From Immersiella caudata (lineage: Eukaryota; Ascomycota; Sordariomycetes; Sordariales; Lasiosphaeriaceae): 64,000 bases of DNA. The notes under the pieces were generated by a model. The model searched no databases and was not told where the DNA came from. It saw nothing but the letters and a program-made list of their open reading frames with translations. Shown here in pieces: positions 1 through 10,317 of the stretch. How positions within the stretch are numbered: position 1 is the first letter of the stretch; every line of letters starts with the position of its first letter. The stretch lies in the NCBI GenBank assembly GCA_030512335.1, contig JAULSU010000007.1, positions 2,356,001 through 2,420,000 on the forward strand, read 5' to 3'. Made by a program: the position numbers and the translations under genes.

Positions 1-655
1 GAGCCCCGCCGCGGCTGCACCCACAACGTCAAACGGATTCGCCGTGACAAGCCAGGCGTCGCCCGGGGCGTCTTGCTTCTCAACTTCTCGGAGCAAATGA
101 TCGTATGTCCTCTTGTCAGGTTTGAACACCCGTATTCCATCCACCGTAACCAGCCCCTTGAACAGCGCGGCGTAGGCTTGCAAATGCGGAGATGTGTTCA
201 CCGAAGCCGAGACCATCTCATCGGTTCCGTTTGAAAAGATGAGCGCCTCGATAGTTGGTGTCTTCTCCACCGTCTTTAGCGCCTCCGGAACATCAGGGAA
301 TACATTCAACCCGTTATACGCATTCATCAGTCTGTCTGCGTCATCATTGGTGACCGACAGCCCTGCCTCGGCGATAGCATGATGCAGCGCGCCCCGAGTG
401 ATCTCGCTAAAAGTCCGATATAGACCTACCGACTGAATCAGTTCACCGTCGACAAGGAGAGAGAGAGCTCTAGCCCGGGTGCTCACCCATGCTGTTGATG
501 CGCCACGTATACTCTAACTGGTACCGCCTCCACGACGCGGCGAGTGATTTGGCTGTGTCATCGCCGAAGAGCTTGGCTAGCTCAGTCGCGATAGAGTCGG
601 TGGAAAGCAATGTGCCATACAGATCAAACGCGACAACGGTTTTGCTGCTGGCCAT
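1..655 (-). CDS. Haloacid dehalogenase type II (HAD hydrolase), 3' end cut by window edge
   Basis: Two exons are visible on the minus strand: 655-487 and 425-1, separated by a 61-bp intron (426-486) with donor GTGAGC and acceptor TAG. The 198 residues seen match the S-2-haloacid dehalogenase branch of the HAD superfamily, which removes halogen from 2-haloacids or hydrolyses related small substrates through an aspartyl intermediate. HAD motif I is AFDLYGTLL, with Asp11 as the likely nucleophile. Motif II is IFSNGT, and the conserved Lys lies in VFKPDKRTY. The joined text NSMGLYRTF across the intron is typical of this subfamily. I chose the ATG at 655 because motif I follows directly; an in-frame ATG at 718 would add 21 residues unlike the family. 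The C-terminus, which would hold the motif IV acidic residues, lies beyond base 1. The physiological substrate cannot be told from sequence. Confidence 0.9.
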
Positions 656-965
656 GTTTGCATTTGGACGCCGGAAGGTGGCCGGTTGACTCACTGAGCG
701 ACTTTCCGGCGTCTCCAACCCCGGAACCCCGCGCGGCCGTCATAATCTCCAATCGGCGAGCCAGAGCGGTGACGTTTGTGCGGGACCAGCCGCTTGATGC
801 AAGTCTTCGGGAATGCTAACACATTGAGCTTCAGCGCAACGCCTGGTGTCAATGTAGTTTATTAAAATCGGCTCATATATTTCAATACTTGAACATTAGT
901 TCAAAACCACCAAAACAAGTTCTGAAACCTCAACCAAATATTGTCGCCATCAACCACTCACGATC
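656..965. promoter_or_regulatory. Divergent intergenic promoter between HAD hydrolase and HNH gene
   Basis: This 310-bp gap separates two head-to-head genes, so it should hold both promoters. An A/T-rich stretch near 858-905 is visible. I recognise no specific operator. Confidence 0.5.
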
Positions 966-1887
966 ATGTCAATCCACATTCCGGACGAGGAGTTCTCCAA
1001 CTACGAGACCTTCCGAGACACACTCTCCGTCGTTCTCGTTCAACGCCTCTCTCAACTCCCAGCCAAGGCCGCCAAATCCAAATCTTCTCGCCGGTCCAAA
1101 CAAAAGAAACAACCCCTTTCCGCATCCACTGAACCCGCCCCCACCACCCCTTCCGACGCCGACGATCTCTCCGACTTCATCACTTACGTCGCCACCTCTA
1201 TCTTTACTACCCTGCGCGTCCCCCTCCGCACACTCACCCACCACATCTGGACCACCACTCCCTCCCTCCAATCTACCTACCCACTTCCCCTGACTGCTGA
1301 AACCACCTCACCACTCCTCTACCCTCTCGATCCCTCAATCCCGGATTCGCTCCTCGCCTACTCCATTATCACCACCACGGACAACACCCCCCTACCTTCC
1401 ACGCTCTCCTCCTCCACCCCCCTAATCTCCCTACCCGACCTGCTGGCGCCAATCCTAACGTCCTACCTAACCACCATCACCGCTCCACCTCCCTCTCCCG
1501 CCTCTACAAAAGCAACCACTACGGCCTGCGAGATCTGCCAGCGCGATTGGATCAATCTATCCTATCACCATCTCATCCCACGCTTTGTGCATGCAAAAGT
1601 AGTAAAGCGTGGCTGGCACCGACTGGACGAGCTGCAGAACGTCGCGTGGTTATGTGGAGCTTGTCATCGGTTTGTGCATCAGTTTGCGAACCATGAGGAT
1701 TTGGCGAGGAAGTACTATACGGTAGAACTGTTGATGGCGGAAGAGGAGGTGGTTAGGTGGGCGGAGTGGGTTGGGAGGTTGAGATGTGAGTCTTCTGTTT
1801 CTTTCATGTCCTGTTGCGGAGGGGTATCATTCAGCTGACGTGCGTGTAGGGAAGGGGTTGGGAGTCAGGAGAACGAAAGGGCCTTGA
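966..1887 (+). CDS. HNH-nuclease-domain protein (YisB-like HNH)
   Basis: Exons are 966-1785 and 1850-1887, with a 64-bp intron (GTGAGT...GTGTAG), giving 285 residues. Residues 1-185 are low in recognisable features: a basic patch near 38-50 (SRRSKQKK) that could be a nuclear signal, then long Thr/Ser/Pro-rich stretches. The C-terminal third is an HNH/zinc module: CEIC at 188-191, the His pair in YHHLIPR at 201-202, then CGAC at 230-233 followed by HRFVH. The tail after it (LARKYYTVELLMA, then VVRWAEWVGRLRW) resembles the bacterial YisB-type HNH proteins, where the same order of cysteines, HHLIPR and a terminal helix is known. The second exon supplies only the last 12 residues. HNH proteins are usually metal-dependent DNases, but the fungal target is unknown and a non-catalytic role is possible. 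It is divergent from the HAD gene and convergent with the membrane protein gene. Confidence 0.82.
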
Positions 1888-2061
1888 TGGCTGAAAGAAA
1901 AGAGTTGGGAGATGAAAGGGTTCCAAAACGCGTGGATGTATAACTAGACAGAAATTGGGTATATGCATTATCCCTGACCTGACTTCATCCGGTCGTAATC
2001 CAAAAAGTGATTCGATACCCAAGTCGACCCAAGTAAACTCCAAGACATTACTCGGCACCCC

Positions 2062-3299
2062 TTATCTTGCTTCCTGCGACCCCGGAAGCAATGCCTTCGT
2101 ATCCTCGTCTCCCTCATCCTCTTGAGGGTGGAGAAGGCCTCTATCTCCATCTTTGCTGTCCCTGTGCCCTGGCGTGTCTTGATAATCCTCACCTCGTATT
2201 GTATCGTTATCGTCATCGTCCGGGTCGCTCACATACTCCTCCCCTCGAATCACTCCCCTCTCGGGATGGTAGCTCTTCGACCTCCGCAGCTCGTGTTCTG
2301 GCGATGCCTTGGCGCTCGGTACAACCCCTTTGCTGACAATGCTGCTCGAACGCTCAACGCTACCCGATTGCGTAGACCACCCGAAGCCGGCACCAATGTG
2401 GCGGTCTACCTCGCTTTTCAGGTCGAGGTGCGCGGGTGGATCGGCACGGCCCTTGCCATTGCCCGAAGAAACTGTGACGCTGTTGCCCAACTCGACATCG
2501 TTATAGTAACGATTAGGCTGTTTGGCGCTCTCTGTGAGCTGGTACTCCTCGTATTTTAGTAGTCGGCGATAGACCCTGATAGTGTAATAGAATGTGGAGA
2601 CAGCGACGGCGCTTTGGAGTTTGTAAGTCTCTATAGTAAGTCTGAGGAAGCCCGGACTTACAGGAAACCGCAGTCAAGCGCCAATCCGATAATGGAGTAT
2701 TGGTGATCTGTTCGTGAAAGATACACGGTGATATCCAAGCCGAGCATTGCAAATGCGAGTGTAAGCTTCAGAACGTGCGTGCAAACCATGGCGAAGGGCG
2801 TCAGCGATTCTGTGGCTAGTTTGGCGATCTCAACTATTGTGAGGACAAGCGCCAATGTTGAAAAGGCGACATTGGTGGATTCCCAGCTTAACCCCGAGTC
2901 AGCAATTCAGCCTCCGCCGTCAAGCTTCGAAGCGCAAAAAGAGGCCCAAAACATACACTATCTCCACCTGTGGTATTATCCGTCAGTCATGCCCCTGGAA
3001 GGTGTTTTCTAGGCAACGCAATGTCTCAAAGCGCGCTCACATCACGCCCAAGACATCTAACAAAGGCACGAATAACCAAAATGGGAGTTAGATGGTGGTA
3101 AGGAAAGACTGACCGTTGGGATACTCCCATTGTTTTTCTCCTCGGAATAGTGCTCGACCGTGTCCACGACGCGATACGCAAATATTCCCATCAGACAAAG
3201 CAGCACCAGAAGCTGAAAGGTCCAACACGGCACCAATAGCTTCAGCCGCCATTTTGAACGCGAAAACAGCACATGGTCAAGGTTGACTTTCGACGACAT
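2062..3299 (-). CDS. Multi-pass (about 4-TM) fungal membrane protein, function unknown
   Basis: Proposed exons are 3299-3114, an 11-nt micro-exon 2967-2957, then 2886 to about 2680, and a last exon ending at 2062. Exon 1 encodes a basic N-terminus and a first membrane helix (LLVLLCLMGIFAY). The micro-exon restores phase into a second helix (STLALVLTIVEIA). Further helices follow around FAMVCTHVLKLTLAFAML and near the RRLLKYEEY sequence. The C-terminal ~150 residues are hydrophilic, Ser/Asp-rich and probably cytosolic. The last join is unsettled: the good donor GTAAGT after DCGFL leaves either an implausible 20-nt intron or, with another donor (GTTTCC), a 38-nt intron ending at CTATAG. The arrangement resembles uncharacterised fungal tetraspanning proteins; I do not recognise a named family and propose no function. 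Confidence 0.7.
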
Positions 3300-5294
3300 C
3301 GCGACCGACCCGTACTTCTTTCAACCCCACAATGGCGGGAAAGCCCGCCCACGCCTAGAAATCGCTCGGAGACGCCTCTGAGCCTATCGCAAAACCACTT
3401 TCCCCCTCACCTATTAACCAAGATCGTTCGGCGATAATTGACGGAGGACAGTGATGGCGCAGCGTGCGGTTCGGCTTCGCGAAAGCAGTCCTGAGCAACA
3501 CCGAGGTGTGACTAGAAATTGAGGCCCGAGTCCGGAACCGAGGCGGATATGAGCGCTTTTGAGGAAAAAAGCAGCATTGGAATGGAAAATGACCGTCAGC
3601 TCAGCCCAAGCCCAACTCGAACCCTGGAAATACTTGATCCTGCTGCGCCCAGCAGCCTCGCGGGAGCGCACCCATGCCCCGGCCCGACGTGAGCGAGGTG
3701 CGGGAGAGCTGGTGCTTCTGGTTGGCGCCTATCAGCACTCGACTGGCGGGCGCTGCTGAACACCCATCACTCGGGCATGATGCAGACTTTGCAGAACCAT
3801 CATGGGTTTGATTGGTGAGCTTGTTGACTGAGGGGGTTTCTCGCTCTACGAGGGCTGCGAGATCACGGGCTAGTGCGTGCTATGGCGTTCGGGCTGAGAA
3901 ATGCCAAGCGGGAGCCGGCGCGCTTCCCCAATCCGTAAAACGCACCCTAACCGCAGGACCCAATTTGGGGGCATGGATCGCGAGCTTGGTGAGCGTCACT
4001 GAAAGCTAATCCGTCCACTTGCCGCCTTTCTTGTGAGCGGAAACCAGACATTGTCGGTCGCATTGCTGGTCGCAGTTTCCCTCGAGTATTATTGCGGGGG
4101 CTAAGCCCCAATGTCCGGTGGGGCTAGCGGCGTTTGGCGGCCGAAAGGTGCCCCACCTGTCAGCGATGCCGCCTTTGATTAGCGCGTTTTGGCGCGAGGT
4201 GGCGTGGTTGCGCCGCTCAGCTGGGACCCCACGATCCAGCCAGTCATGCTTCACCAATTCTACTCTTTCTCATCTTTCAACTTCAAGACTGCCGCGCTCC
4301 GATGGGGCTTCAGGACAGAAGCCAACGAATCAATAAGTTCTTCAGCAATTCCTCGTAATTCATCGACGCACAAGGGGGAAGATTTCCCATCTCAGATCGC
4401 TCCACAGCCGTTGCGATGGTCAGCGCTAAGATCTAAGGATCGCGCCGCCACGTTGGGAGGCGCTTCCGGGCCCTCGCGTGGGTCCAGGGGACATTGCCAG
4501 TTGACTTGAGGCCCGTTTCTGATGATATTTGCACAGGCGTGGGAATGACGTCCCCTCGGTGTGCTGACAGTCTGATGCTTTCGAAGAGGATAGACTCTCG
4601 AATGCAGGCTTGCTGGTCCACCACAGCTGACAGCATCACTGGAGCCTGATACTCGTACATGGGTAGCCAGAAAACGCGAAGACTTCCGGTCCTCACTCTC
4701 TTACTGCATCACATCACATCTCACTGCTAATCCAGTCGAGGCTGATCGAGCAGCTAATCAAGGCGCAGGCATCACCAACAACCCACCGCCCTCACGTAAC
4801 CAACGAACACACAACATGCTTTGTAATGGCAACGTGAAATCGCCAAAAAAAAATAAAGGTATATTTCACCAACCCCAGAACAAAGTTAATCCGCCCCGGG
4901 AGCCCGCAGCGAGAAGAAAAAGTTGTGCTCGGCTACCCTCGACTGCCATGGAAATCCTCAGCAGTCCTCCCCGCACTTTCCAAGTCCAATATACAGCAAA
5001 GCCAAACAAAAAAGAACAATCTGATGTCGATGAATCCGGCTGCGGAATCTCTATGATAAGCCCCCATCCGTTTTGCGTGTTGGTTTTCGCCGCTTGCTGA
5101 TAATCCCCAAAAATTATTTCATGTTTATGTTGAGCTGTGCGTTGGCCCCGGCCGAGTCGAATTGCGACCGGCTCTGGACCAGCTGGGTAGAAGTTGTCGT
5201 CCCACGCAAGCTTTCGCCCCGTCTATTCCCTGGCGCCGTCCGTGGCTGGATTGTGGTTCGCCGATGCAGTCAAGAGAGAGAAACGACAGTCGGC
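3300..5294. other. Gene-free intergenic region
   Basis: About 2.0 kb between the membrane protein gene and the small secreted protein gene. Only short overlapping open frames without recognisable protein features are present. The left part, just upstream of base 3299, should hold the promoter of the minus-strand membrane protein gene; the right part is downstream of the secreted protein. An A-rich tract lies near 4845-4860. Confidence 0.5.
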
Positions 5295-5545
5295 TTAGAT
5301 GCCCTTGGCCTTCGCGTCCAAGTACACACCAGCGGTGTTGAAAGGGACCACCTGGCCGAGTCGATTTGACATGGCTGGAATGGAAGCATCGACGGAGGGG
5401 ATGTCCTGGCGCCTGTCGATATGGGCTAGAGTGGCTATGTCAGCATATGACTCCCATGAGTCGGCCGCTCGCCAGTCAACTTACCACTCGGGAGGGCCAG
5501 CGCGGAGGCGGCAAAAGCAATGACGGCGGCGATGGTGAACTTCAT
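5295..5545 (-). CDS. Small secreted protein, 63 aa, with dibasic (Kex2-type) site
   Basis: Two exons, 5545-5485 and 5425-5295, are joined across a 59-bp intron (GTAAGT...CTCTAG); phases match and the stop is TAA. Residues 1-18 form a clear signal peptide (MKFTIAAVIAFAASALA). After it comes a short acidic/basic stretch ending in HIDRR at residues 22-26, a typical kexin cleavage site. The remaining 37 residues begin QDIPSVDAS and end AGVYLDAKAKGI. There is no cysteine, so it is not a disulfide-knotted effector or hydrophobin. I do not recognise a family. Plausible roles are a processed secreted peptide, an effector-like protein or a wall-associated peptide; none is shown by sequence. It stands alone, with 2 kb of gene-free DNA on each side. 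Confidence 0.75.
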
Positions 5546-7737
5546 TTTGAAGAATAAGAATTGAAGTACTGGACTTGGAACCGGATAATAAGACGCTGGA
5601 AACAAGGCGAAGAAGTCGACCGGCGACAGGCAAGATATTGTTCTGAACTGGGAGTTGGCGAAGAGAAGAAGAACAGAAAACACAAGATGAAAAAAGGGTG
5701 GGAGACGAATGGGATGGAGAGGAAAGAAGAGGTAGGTCGGACGGCAGGCCAGGAGAGATTTGCTATTTGTATAATTGCTGGCCAAGGCCGGCGATCCTGA
5801 TCGCCCGTGATTGATGGGCAATATGCGTTTCAGGACTTCGGCCACCGCCAAGTTGTTGTTTACACTCACAGGATGCGTAACTGTCAGCCCCACCGCCGCA
5901 ACGGTTCACTTGAGACGATTCAGAGACCCAAGAGTTTGCCCCCAAGCCTGGGGTGGATCCAGGAACCATGTTGAATTGCCTAATGAGGTCACTCGGAGCG
6001 TCGAGGGACATGGCCAAGCAACGGGGCTCTTGAGTGCCCCTCGAGACCCTGGGCTTACCTCAACCTCCAGGCTGAGCTACGAGCAGGGGCTCGGCATGGC
6101 TACTACCGTGGCCCGCCGGCCGTGGTCTGGCCACATTGGACTGTTTTTCACTTCATCGCATCGCTCCCTGTGCCTTGCAGTAAGCTTAACACTCTAATCG
6201 CCCGTCGGGGGGGAGTTTGGGTTGTGGGTGGTCGCAGCTCGAAAACCAAGCTTTTTAGAGACAGGGGATTGAAACCGGCAGCGTGTCCGCTTAGGAGACA
6301 CATTGAGTGCAGAGCCGCGTGTCGGCGGCAGTCCACGTCGGAAGATGGCGATCCCGTCTCTTGGCCCCAGCGCGCCTCCCGCCTTCCGGCGTTGCAGGAT
6401 GTCCCAGCTTGTGCTCAGACCCCCTGTCGTCGCCAAGCACTGGCCGGCGCCGCTGTTCGAGGAGTAGAAAATAGAGTCTCAGCCCTGTCGTTCTGGTCAG
6501 ACGAGTTTCCCACCCTCGGCCTTCTGTTCCAGCATCCCAGCGACGGGATGGAGGATGAAACCTCGCAGTGGAGCAGCTTGTATGGCGCTGTCGATTGACA
6601 ACTGCTAGCGGCCGTCAGCCAGCTGCCATCAGAGCTTCACCTCCCTGTCGCAACACCACAGGCCTGCTGAAACTCCAGGCCCCATTGTTTCATGCAGTGC
6701 TCAGTCGCTGTCACGGTGTTACCTCCCCGAAAAAGGTAAATGTAGTGACGAAGCTTGGTGAGGTTAACCAGGCGACAGAGTCCACTCGTGAGCAAGGCGA
6801 AATGGTCTGGACCGCAAGGGACGTCGGCTTTTACTCCACCAGCAGCTTTGAGGAAGAGGGCCGCCAAGTTGCTGCGGTTGCACCGGAAACACTTCCGGAG
6901 TTTTTTCAGAGTTCTGGAGCTGACAGGAGGAGAAAGCATCGCCTTGCAAGGGTCAATTGAATGACGGTGAGAGTGCTCATCAATGAGATATAAATCGACA
7001 TCTCAGCCCGACGGCGACGGCGTGAGGCGCATCCCTGAGGAAGTCGTCTGGGTCATAGCCAAATCCTGAAGCACTGGTAGCTGTCTACTTCGGACGGTTC
7101 CAGGTTCTTTATGGATGATTGTTGGGGGGATCATCGCTGCACAAAAAAGGGACCCGTTGCTTCCCCTTGTTGACTGATCGAAGGCTGCCCTGGTGAAGGG
7201 ATTTCGTTGCCTCAGCTCGCGCATTTTACAATCATGTCAAACCACGACTCTTCGTGTGGCCAAAGTCTTCCGCCATGTCGGGAACTGAGTCGCCTCAGGC
7301 AGCAGTTTGGGCTGTCTCTTTTCAGCCAGTGGGCTCCAGAAACGAGTGTCTAGACCGTTTCCTGGCGGGCTCTCCCGCAGCGGAGTAGGCGGCTGATGAA
7401 AACAGCCCCGCCTATTGTTGGCCCGCAACCCCTCCTTCAGTTTCACACCGGGCCCTCCGGGAACTTCCTCTCCACCCCTCAACGACAGCATTCCCAAGGA
7501 ACTCCACAGTGCCACCACCACCACGAAAGCCACTCCCCGCGTGGCAGGTTGGGTCCGAATCGCTGCCTGCCCGCTTTCAACCTCACCCGGCAGCGACAAG
7601 AGCCCATCCTTCACTTCCTCTCCCAGCTCCTTGTTTGCAAACAGCTTCCCCTGCAAGAGAACCCGCCCTTTGCGGACGAAGCCAGGAGAAACGCGAGCAA
7701 CCAACACAGACAATCGTGACGCAGCTCAAACCCAAAC
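5546..7737. other. Gene-free intergenic region with two divergent promoters
   Basis: About 2.2 kb between the divergently transcribed secreted-protein and AMMECR1 genes, so it should hold both promoters. A purine-rich block (plus strand) at about 5640-5760 is pyrimidine-rich on the coding strand of the secreted-protein gene and may be its leader. No convincing ORF is present. Confidence 0.5.
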
Positions 7738-8589
7738 ATGGCTACCATTGAGCACTGCCTCTACTGCTTCGAGGCCTTGGCAGCCCACCTTGAAGACCGC
7801 AAACCCCTGACCCTATCCGAGGTCCAAAAGTCATGGGCTGAGTACGTCAACACCCTGGAAGCCGACGACGAGGACGATTCCGCGGCTACCTCACCCACCC
7901 GCAGCAAGCTCACAAAGCGGCTCCCCGCGCTTCGGCGCCTAGTCGCATCCCCCGCCTCGGGAAGCTCAACCTCTTCGGCGCCGTCCTCCTCCGCCTCGAG
8001 CACCACGTCTCTCCCTCAGCCCTCCTCGGGCACCGATACCCCGGCGACCTCGGTCTCCTCCATAGCTGCTCAAGCACCAGCTATTACCGAGTCGCCGCTC
8101 TTCGTGACATGGAACACAATCTCCTCGCGACACGACCACAGCCTGCGCGGCTGCATCGGCACATTTGAGGCACAAGAGCTTGACGAGGGGCTCTCTTCGT
8201 ACGCGCTGACCTCCGCACTGCACGACACACGCTTCAACCCCATCGTGGCACGGGAGCTCCCCTCGCTAGAGGTTGCTGTTACGCTGCTTACCGATTTCGA
8301 GGACGCTGATGGGCCGATGGACTGGGAGCTTGGAACTCACGGGCTTCGGATTAGCTTCTATTACCACGGACGTCGGTACGGTGCGACATATCTGCCTGAT
8401 GTAGCAGTTGAGCAGGGCTGGACGAAGGAGGAAACCCTAGTTAGCTTGATGCGCAAGGCTGGGTGGATGGGAAAGAAGGACCGCTGGGAAGAGGTGGATC
8501 TCAAGGTTGTGAGGTACCAGGGGAAGAAGGAAAGTTTAGAGTACGTAGAGTACAAGAGGTGGAGGGACCGGCTGGACAGCCGCAAGTGA
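7738..8589 (+). CDS. AMMECR1-domain protein
   Basis: A single-exon gene of 283 residues ending in TGA. It belongs to the AMMECR1 family, conserved from archaea to humans, whose biochemical role is still unsettled; a link to RNA or nucleic-acid processes is only suggested in the literature. The family hallmark LRGCIGTF is at residues 136-143. Flanking blocks typical of the domain are present (SALHDTRFNPI, ELPSLEVAVTLL, YGATYLPDVAVEQGW, LMRKAGW). The first 40 residues start the domain fold, then a ~75-residue Ser/Thr/Pro-rich linker (about 44-118) interrupts it before the strand FVTWNTI. Such an insertion is common in fungal members and probably loops out. It is convergent with the Ras-like gene. 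Confidence 0.92.
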   Translation: MATIEHCLYCFEALAAHLEDRKPLTLSEVQKSWAEYVNTLEADDEDDSAATSPTRSKLTKRLPALRRLVASPASGSSTSSAPSSSASSTTSLPQPSSGTDTPATSVSSIAAQAPAITESPLFVTWNTISSRHDHSLRGCIGTFEAQELDEGLSSYALTSALHDTRFNPIVARELPSLEVAVTLLTDFEDADGPMDWELGTHGLRISFYYHGRRYGATYLPDVAVEQGWTKEETLVSLMRKAGWMGKKDRWEEVDLKVVRYQGKKESLEYVEYKRWRDRLDSRK

Positions 8590-9465
8590 TGCATGGGAAT
8601 GGTAGGCAACTGGCGCATAGCGCAGGCGGCATGGTGTTTGGGGATTGGGCTGGACTCGGGATAAAGGGCTATATGGGCGTTTGGGATTTGGGATGAAGAT
8701 TTGTTTTGACAGATGTGGGATCCGTCGGCAGCCGTGTGATTCGACACATCGAGATGCTAACTTCAAACTCAATGGGACACTTTCGAACAGCAATTGATTA
8801 AACCGTCTAGTGATACTCCAGGATTTTGCTGAGGCGCTATATTTCCCAGGGGCTATACCTCCGAAAGCAATACTTCACCAATTATATCCTCCTTCAGGCA
8901 ACGCACATTCCTAGAGAACTATGGAAACGTTATGACAACTGCAGCATGAACTTGAAACGTGAAACAACTGCCACGCAGCTTAATACCCAATTCTAATTCT
9001 ACATTATCTACATCAACAACGTTTGACCGTAAATAAGTGCTGGCCAGCCGCTCCCAAACCCTCCCCGACGTTCGTGCTGCCCGCGTAACTTCAGGGAGCC
9101 CTGCCTTAATCCTCGACTCATCACCCTGCCTCCCCCATCACGCAAAAGCAGCAGCAGAAATCAAACAAAAACCAAACATGTTTTAAAGCCCAAGGTATCT
9201 ATCCATGTAGTAGTGATAAGCCGAACAATCCTGTAAGGGTAATCCAACACATATCGAAGCCGCCCAAACCATCAAAAGGATCTACCCAACGGGCACAATC
9301 CACAAGTATCCATCCAAACATTGCTTGCATGCTTGCTTTCTAAACCAAGCCAGCCCTCAGCCCTCTCCGTAGAGATGGGAGAGAAAAAACAGCAAAACCA
9401 AGTCTGGTATTTTCCCAACGCCCGCCGCAAAACAAAATGCTCGCCTCTTTGCTTCATTATCATCG
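8590..9465. other. Convergent 3' intergenic region
   Basis: About 880 bp between the convergent AMMECR1 and Ras-like genes, expected to contain both 3' UTRs. No gene is seen. It is moderately A/T-rich around 8770-9260. Confidence 0.5.
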
Positions 9466-10317
9466 TCACCAACACCTCAACCTCCTCCAAAACCCACCTC
9501 CTCCCCGCCCTACCTTATCTCCATGAATATTCGGCCCCCTCGTGCCCACCCCCCTCGGCCCCTTCTCATCCTCGCTCGGCAACGGCGTCAACGGCTTCGT
9601 CATCCCCCTACTATTCATCCCCGCCTCCGCATCAGTGATGCCCATCTCCGCCAGCCTCCTCCCTTCCACCACCCTCCTCACAATCAACGCAAACGTCTCC
9701 TCAATATTCACCTCCAGCCTCGCGCTCGTCTCCATAAACCCGCAACCCCTCCGGCGCGCCCACTCCAGCCCTATCGCCGCGCTTACCTGCCGGCTCTCCT
9801 GCAAATCGCACTTATTCCCCGCCACAATCTTCACCGGCGGAATCGTCTTCGCCCCGCTGCCCGCACCACCGTCCGCGTAGCCCATCGGGCTGGACGGGCT
9901 AACAGGCGATAACCCCGCCTTGCGCGCACGCGCCGCGTTGTCGAGTCGCGTCTCGGCCTCCATGTCGATCAGGTCGTTGAAGTACTGCAGCGCGTCAAGC
10001 GAGTCCCGTGAGGTGATGTCGTATACCAGCAGGAAGGCGTCGGCGCCGAGATTGGAAGAGGCCCACATGCCGCGGTACTCTTCTTGGCCGGCGGTGTCGG
10101 TTAGGGAGAGATGGTAGACGACGCCGTCGATGCGGCGGGTGATGGAGTATGAGTCTTCGATGGTTGGGTCGTATTCTGAGGTCCATTGCGAGCGGACGAG
10201 GCGCAGAGTAATGGAGGATTTACCGCAGCCGCCGTCGCCGCAGATGGTGATGGAGATGGGAACTGGGGGGAGGGAGGCCGACGCCGTGGAGGCGGAGGGG
10301 GTATGAGGGGAGGGCAT
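9466..10317 (-). CDS. Ras-family small GTPase without a canonical CaaX box
   Basis: A single exon of 283 residues from the ATG at 10317; a longer in-frame start at 10485 would add 56 poorly conserved residues, so I prefer the shorter one. All G motifs are present: P-loop GDGGCGKS at 27-34, the effector-loop sequence YDPTIEDSY, DTAGQEEY at 74-81 (catalytic Gln kept), NKCDL at 168-172 and ETSA at 196-199. A Ser/Gly/Pro-rich insert of about 35 residues lies between the third helix and the NKCD strand (about 124-160). The GTPase core is therefore expected to be active. The C-terminus is Gly-rich and ends FWRRLRCW: basic, with a single Cys two residues from the end, so it lacks a standard prenylation signal. 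It resembles uncharacterised filamentous-fungal Ras-like proteins rather than Ras1, Ras2 or Rsr1; I cannot assign a pathway. Confidence 0.9.
   Translation of the reverse strand: MPSPHTPSASTASASLPPVPISITICGDGGCGKSSITLRLVRSQWTSEYDPTIEDSYSITRRIDGVVYHLSLTDTAGQEEYRGMWASSNLGADAFLLVYDITSRDSLDALQYFNDLIDMEAETRLDNAARARKAGLSPVSPSSPMGYADGGAGSGAKTIPPVKIVAGNKCDLQESRQVSAAIGLEWARRRGCGFMETSARLEVNIEETFALIVRRVVEGRRLAEMGITDAEAGMNSRGMTKPLTPLPSEDEKGPRGVGTRGPNIHGDKVGRGGGGFWRRLRCW

Noticed and set aside
7741..8710. Several open frames antisense to or shifted from the AMMECR1 gene
   Set aside because: The AMMECR1 frame alone carries the conserved LRGCIGTF motif; the others are shadows.
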